NCBI GenBank assembly: GCA_902802215.1
Contig: CADCLH010000103.1
Coordinates: 1 to 9,382 of the forward strand
DNA: 9,382 nucleotides
DNA from: Oscillospiraceae bacterium
GTDB lineage: Bacteria; Bacillota; Clostridia; Oscillospirales; Oscillospiraceae
Direction: 5' to 3'
A program made the position numbers and the translations under genes. The notes beneath the pieces were generated by a model. That model was not told the origin of the DNA. It was given only the letters and a program-made list of their open reading frames with translations, and made no database searches. Below are positions 6,178 through 9,382 of the stretch, piece after piece (the first letter of the stretch is position 1; every line of letters begins with the position of its first letter).

Positions 6178-7407
6178 GTGAAAGATCTCAAGCATCTGAT
6201 CTACTTTGAGAATCTGCTTCAGGAAGCCAATAACGAGCTGGTCCAGCAGGGCAAGAAAGAGGGCCTGCGCGCGATCGGCTACACCTGTTATTTCATGCCT
6301 GAAGTGCTTCTCGACCTGCCCGGCTGCTTCTCCGTCAGACTGAGAGCGCCGCGCTGCACATCCCCCGACATCGCGACCTACTACATGTCCGGCCGTGTCT
6401 GCCATTACGGCCGCAGCCTCCTTGAGCGCGCCCTCGAGGGCGGCTTCAACTTCCTCGACGCCCAGATGGCCACCGAGACCTGCACCGTCACCTGCCGCTT
6501 CCAGGAGCACATCCAGCAGAAGCACCTCAAGTCCGTCGACGATATGCGCATCATCGACAACGACGACTTCTTCTGCGAATTCACCGACGTCCCCTTCAAG
6601 AACAACGAGAACAGCTATCAGCACTTCGAGACCCAGCTGCGCGCCCACGTGCTCGAGCCGCTGCATGAGCACTTCGGCATCGACATCTCCGACGAGACCC
6701 TCGTCAAGACCGTCGAGGAGCACAACGAGCTCTGCCGCCTCATCAACGAGATCGGCGACTACCGCAAGCTGGACAACCCCACCAACCCCACGATCACCGG
6801 CTATGAGTTCCACGTCATCCAGCTCGTCTCCCTCGTGTGCCCGAAGCACCTGATCCTGCCCTACCTGCGCGAGACCGCCGAGGAGCTCAAGACCCGCGAG
6901 CCCAACCAGAAGAAGGAGTTCCGCTGCAAGGTGCTGCTCGCCGGCTCCGAGAACGACGATCCCGACTTCACCAAGCTCATCGAGGGCTGCGGCGCCCTCG
7001 TCGTCTGCGACCGCTACTGCTACGGCGCGGTCGAGTCCCGCCAGCCCATCGTCCTCGAAGAGGGCAAGAGCCCGCTTCGTTGCATCGCCGAGCACTACCT
7101 CAAGACCTCCAACTGCCCGCGCTTCATGCCGCAGGACGAGATGCGCGCCCGCAAGCAGCGCATCGCCAACCTGGCGAAGGAGTACCACGCCGACGGCGTG
7201 ATCGTCGCCTCCAACAAGTTCTGCGAGTACTGGAGCTACGAGCGCACCATCGACACCTTCATCCTCAAGCGCGACTACGGCCTCCCCGTCTGCTCCATCG
7301 AGAAGGAGTACATCAACTCCGCGTCCGGCCAGCTGCGCACGCGCTTCCAGGCCTTCGTGGAGAGCATCGAGATCAAGCACATCCAGGAGGGCAAGGAAAA
7401 TGGCTAA
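6178..7407 (+). CDS. 2-hydroxyacyl-CoA dehydratase subunit (HgdB/FldB-like, 409 aa)
   Basis: A cytoplasmic subunit of the benzoyl-CoA reductase / 2-hydroxyacyl-CoA dehydratase family. In characterised members two such subunits each carry a [4Fe-4S] cluster and dehydrate a (R)-2-hydroxyacyl-CoA to the enoyl-CoA after one-electron activation. Family landmarks: a YTCYFMPEVLLDLPGCF segment (35-51) matching the usual PEEllhAaG region, C75 (GRVCHYGRS), C102 or C106 (TETCTVTCRF), C349 (NKFCEYW) and a C-terminal QLRTRFQAFVE (385-395). The three-cysteine spacing and length resemble HadB/FldB. Seventeen cysteines are present. GTG 6178 is chosen because GGAGGG (6165-6170) is 7 nt upstream; an in-frame TTG at 6163 overlaps that site. 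It is the first gene after a near-perfect promoter and overlaps the next subunit by 8 nt. The substrate is unknown. An atypical reductase of the same family is the main alternative. Confidence 0.88.
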   Translation: MKDLKHLIYFENLLQEANNELVQQGKKEGLRAIGYTCYFMPEVLLDLPGCFSVRLRAPRCTSPDIATYYMSGRVCHYGRSLLERALEGGFNFLDAQMATETCTVTCRFQEHIQQKHLKSVDDMRIIDNDDFFCEFTDVPFKNNENSYQHFETQLRAHVLEPLHEHFGIDISDETLVKTVEEHNELCRLINEIGDYRKLDNPTNPTITGYEFHVIQLVSLVCPKHLILPYLRETAEELKTREPNQKKEFRCKVLLAGSENDDPDFTKLIEGCGALVVCDRYCYGAVESRQPIVLEEGKSPLRCIAEHYLKTSNCPRFMPQDEMRARKQRIANLAKEYHADGVIVASNKFCEYWSYERTIDTFILKRDYGLPVCSIEKEYINSASGQLRTRFQAFVESIEIKHIQEGKENG

Positions 7408-9025
7408 GAAAAAACTGAGCAAGTCTCTCAAGGATTTCTGGTACGGCAAGCCCCATACCGCCGAGGAGGGCGGACGCCGCCTGGGCGAGCTGTATGAGGA
7501 CAAAACCGGCCTCTTCAAGCACAGAGAGTGGCGCGGCGTCAAGGACACGTTCTACTACATGTACATGATCTGGGGCTACAACTACGTCCACATGGTCACG
7601 GACATCCTCAAGTATTCCGACAACCCCATCGACTTCTTCAAGGGCACCTGGCGCTACCGCTGGATGGGCCAGACCTACCTGCCCGTCATCCACTGGTTCG
7701 ACCGCGGCCTGCAGGGCATGCGCGGCCCGGCGCTGAGAGCCTCCGCCTGGCACTACCGCGCCATGGTCAGCGCCTCGATCCAGCAGATCTGCAACTTCTT
7801 CAACGGCGACACCCGCCTGCACCACGGCAAGGAGAACGACGCCTACCGGCACACCTTCCTCGCCAAGGAGACCACCTGCGGCACGCTGTTCTACCCCTGG
7901 ATGGACGCGGGCTATCAGTACGTCCCCATCGAGATGATCCCCTACTTCGTCACCTGCCACGTCAACTCCCACACCGTTCTCAACTACATCGACGCGGCGC
8001 AGTCCATCGGCCTGCCGGGCGACCCCTGCCCGATGTGCCAGGCCGAGGCCGGCATCTACGTCCTCGACGACGTGCCCGACTGCGCGCCCTTCGTCATCAC
8101 CTGCAACGAGGCCTGCGACGGCTCCGTCGGCACGGCCATCCTTCAGGACTGGTTCATCGACAAGCCCCTGTTCGCCATGTCCCTGCCCATGCAGTTTGAC
8201 GACCCCCTGGTCCGCAAATTCTGCATGAAGGACATCGAGGAGTGCTGGAAGTTCATCGAGGAGCAGACCGGCGTCCCCTTCAACTTCGAGTCCATGGTCA
8301 AGCGTCTCGAGCTGCAGAACAAGCTCCAGCGCGACGAGTGGGAGAAGTGGGAGGTCGCGGGCAAGACCGACTACTACCCGGTCAACGGCGTCGCCCAGGC
8401 CCTGTTCCGCATCTTCTCCACCCAGTACGGCATCCAGGGCGACTTCTGGCTCGAGGCCAGCGAGAAGGTCAAGAAGATCATGTACCGCTGCGTCGAGAAG
8501 AAGATCAACCCCTTCCCGCAGACCCGCCACCGTGTGATCGCCTGGTCCTGCGCCCCGCTGTACTACTCCAACTGGTGCACCTGGGCCTACAACTGCTGGG
8601 GCCTGAACACCATCATCAACATGGACTCCCTGATGTTCGACATGGAGATCCGCACCGACTCCTACGAGCACATGCTCGAGGACATGGCCACCTACCACAT
8701 GTGGGCTCCGATGCGCCGCATGGCCGTCGGCGGCATGCACCACATCTTCGAGCTGTGGGATTACATGGAGCGCTTCAACTGCGACATGGTCGCCATGTAC
8801 GACCAGCTCCAGTGCAAGGGCATGCAGGGCGTCCACGGCCTGTTCGAGGACGAGTTCCGCAAGAGGAACGTCAAGGCCTTCTGGCTGCCGCACGCGCTGC
8901 CCGACTGCCGCACGGTCTCCCGCGCCGAGATCCGCCGCCTCATCAACGACTACATGACCACCGTCATGCACGAGGAGCCGCTGGATCCGTCCCTGCTCGA
9001 CTTCGACGATTCCATGACCTGGTAA
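7400..9025 (+). CDS. 2-hydroxyacyl-CoA dehydratase large subunit (HgdA-like, 541 aa, unusual N-terminus)
   Basis: Second subunit of the dehydratase. Residues from about 170 onward follow the family: VPIEMIPYFVTCH (175-187), a GLPGDPCPMCQAEAG segment (204-218) with C210/C213, ITCNEACDG (233-241) whose C239-D240 matches the family CD motif, RHRVIAWSCAP (376-386), and C472 (QLQCKGMQGVHG), the presumed third cluster ligand. At 541 aa it is longer than characterised relatives such as HgdA (about 477 aa). The extra N-terminal region is aromatic-rich, with seven of fifteen residues aromatic at 51-65. A stretch at 388-400 holds six aromatics and two cysteines, and residues 408-475 contain thirteen methionines. 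The ATG overlaps the previous gene by 8 nt, with AGGAGG (7385-7390) 9 nt upstream. It probably forms a heterodimer with the 409-aa subunit. Family assignment is firm, the substrate is not known. Confidence 0.87.
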   Translation: MAKKKLSKSLKDFWYGKPHTAEEGGRRLGELYEDKTGLFKHREWRGVKDTFYYMYMIWGYNYVHMVTDILKYSDNPIDFFKGTWRYRWMGQTYLPVIHWFDRGLQGMRGPALRASAWHYRAMVSASIQQICNFFNGDTRLHHGKENDAYRHTFLAKETTCGTLFYPWMDAGYQYVPIEMIPYFVTCHVNSHTVLNYIDAAQSIGLPGDPCPMCQAEAGIYVLDDVPDCAPFVITCNEACDGSVGTAILQDWFIDKPLFAMSLPMQFDDPLVRKFCMKDIEECWKFIEEQTGVPFNFESMVKRLELQNKLQRDEWEKWEVAGKTDYYPVNGVAQALFRIFSTQYGIQGDFWLEASEKVKKIMYRCVEKKINPFPQTRHRVIAWSCAPLYYSNWCTWAYNCWGLNTIINMDSLMFDMEIRTDSYEHMLEDMATYHMWAPMRRMAVGGMHHIFELWDYMERFNCDMVAMYDQLQCKGMQGVHGLFEDEFRKRNVKAFWLPHALPDCRTVSRAEIRRLINDYMTTVMHEEPLDPSLLDFDDSMTW

Positions 9026-9040
9026 TAGGAGGATAGGAAC

Positions 9041-9259
9041 ATGTGCAAAATCGGTAAGTTCTTTCTGAAGCTCCTGGGCATCTTCCTCGCGGCGAACGCC
9101 GTGCTGTTCGTGGTGTTCTTCTTCGATCTGGACGGCAAGCTGCTGTTCAACGTGGTCGAGCCCTTCCTGAAGAACCACTACGACAACATGAAGCGCAAGG
9201 ACGTCCTGACGATGCCCTACGATACCGACAAATTCCCCAAGTATAAATACGATGAATAA
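9041..9259 (+). CDS. Small single-pass membrane protein in the dehydratase operon (72 aa)
   Basis: Function not recognised. Residues 1-6 carry two lysines. Residues 7-28 are an uninterrupted hydrophobic segment rich in Phe, Leu and Val, long enough for one membrane span. Residues 29-72 form a charged tail ending in a Lys/Tyr/Asp-rich stretch (KFPKYKYDE). No lipobox or signal peptidase site is evident, so it is probably an anchor rather than a secreted protein. Topology is unclear because lysines lie on both sides of the span. AGGAGG (9027-9032) sits 8 nt before the ATG, a strong ribosome binding site that supports a real gene. It is placed 15 nt after the 541-aa subunit and 18 nt before the activator gene. 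It could tether the dehydratase or activator to the membrane, but that is inference from position only. Confidence 0.8.
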   Translation: MCKIGKFFLKLLGIFLAANAVLFVVFFFDLDGKLLFNVVEPFLKNHYDNMKRKDVLTMPYDTDKFPKYKYDE

Positions 9260-9277
9260 GAGGAGAGAACACGCGAC

Positions 9278-9382
9278 ATGAAGTATTTCGGCGGTTGTGA
9301 CGTAGGCTCGACCTACACGAAGGCAGTCATTCTGGACGAGGACGGCAAGATGGTGGCCGACACCACCATCATGAGCAAGATC
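9278..9382 (+). CDS. Dehydratase activator, BadF/HgdC-type ATPase (5' end only)
   Basis: Only the first 35 codons are in the window. The start has CDVGSTYTKAVIL (7-19), the phosphate-1 loop of ASKHA-fold ATPases as found in the BadF/BadG/BcrA/HgdC family, where DxGSTxTK is typical. Family members are homodimers bridged by one [4Fe-4S] cluster. They use ATP hydrolysis to push a low-potential electron onto the dehydratase and trigger its radical cycle. The cluster cysteines would lie downstream and are not visible. AGGAG (9261-9265) is 12 nt before the ATG, somewhat far. Its place after both subunit genes agrees with an activator dedicated to this dehydratase; in several known operons (for example hgdCAB) the activator comes first instead. 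Confidence 0.87.
   Translation, partial: MKYFGGCDVGSTYTKAVILDEDGKMVADTTIMSKI

Noticed and set aside
9041..9058. Cys2 of the 72-aa protein as a lipoprotein site
   Set aside because: The cysteine comes before the hydrophobic segment, not after it, so there is no lipobox.
7373..9178. A 601-codon minus-strand open frame opposite the large dehydratase subunit
   Set aside because: The plus-strand frame has clear family motifs and strong ribosome binding sites. The antisense frame is Val/Asp/Gly-rich without motifs.

Overview
The window looks like part of a chromosome of a GC-rich, strictly anaerobic Firmicute, most likely a clostridial or Oscillospiraceae-type gut bacterium. This is inferred from strongly GC-biased third codon positions, AAGGAG/AGGAGG ribosome binding sites, sigma-A type promoters, a short ACT-domain SerA of the clostridial kind, MtaB, and an oxygen-sensitive 2-hydroxyacyl-CoA dehydratase system. 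No mobile element, CRISPR array, tRNA or rRNA gene was seen. Genes fill nearly everything, and the only intergenic gap above 100 bp (6003-6177) is regulatory.

Layout. (1) Positions 1-1172, minus strand: a NifS/IscS-type cysteine desulfurase ending at a GC-rich hairpin. (2) Positions 1202-2497, plus strand: mtaB, a radical-SAM tRNA methylthiotransferase. It is divergent from the desulfurase across fewer than 30 bp. The two ribosome binding sites form one inverted repeat, and a near-consensus promoter for the desulfurase lies inside the first codons of mtaB. (3) Positions 2498-4829: a promoter starting on the base after the mtaB stop, then serC and serA overlapping by 8 nt, then a strong intrinsic terminator. 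(4) Positions 4845-6002: an AlaX-type alanyl-tRNA editing protein whose ribosome binding site begins 3 nt after that terminator. (5) Positions 6003-9382: a regulatory gap with a near-perfect promoter and several inverted repeats, then a four-gene operon that runs off the window. It encodes a 409-aa and a 541-aa 2-hydroxyacyl-CoA dehydratase subunit, a 72-aa single-pass membrane protein, and the start of the ATP-dependent activator (BadF/HgdC family).

How the genes fit together. The desulfurase and MtaB both serve sulfur chemistry (Fe-S clusters, tRNA thiolation). SerC and SerA perform the first two steps from 3-phosphoglycerate towards serine, and AlaX would remove serine wrongly attached to tRNA-Ala, so that block joins serine production with protection against serine mistranslation. 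The dehydratase operon should remove water from a (R)-2-hydroxyacyl-CoA by a ketyl-radical route. Its substrate cannot be read from the window because no CoA-transferase, dehydrogenase or transporter is present.

The least explained part is the dehydratase operon: an enlarged 541-aa subunit with an aromatic-rich N-terminal region and a methionine-rich segment around the presumed third cluster cysteine, plus a small membrane protein between the enzyme and its activator.
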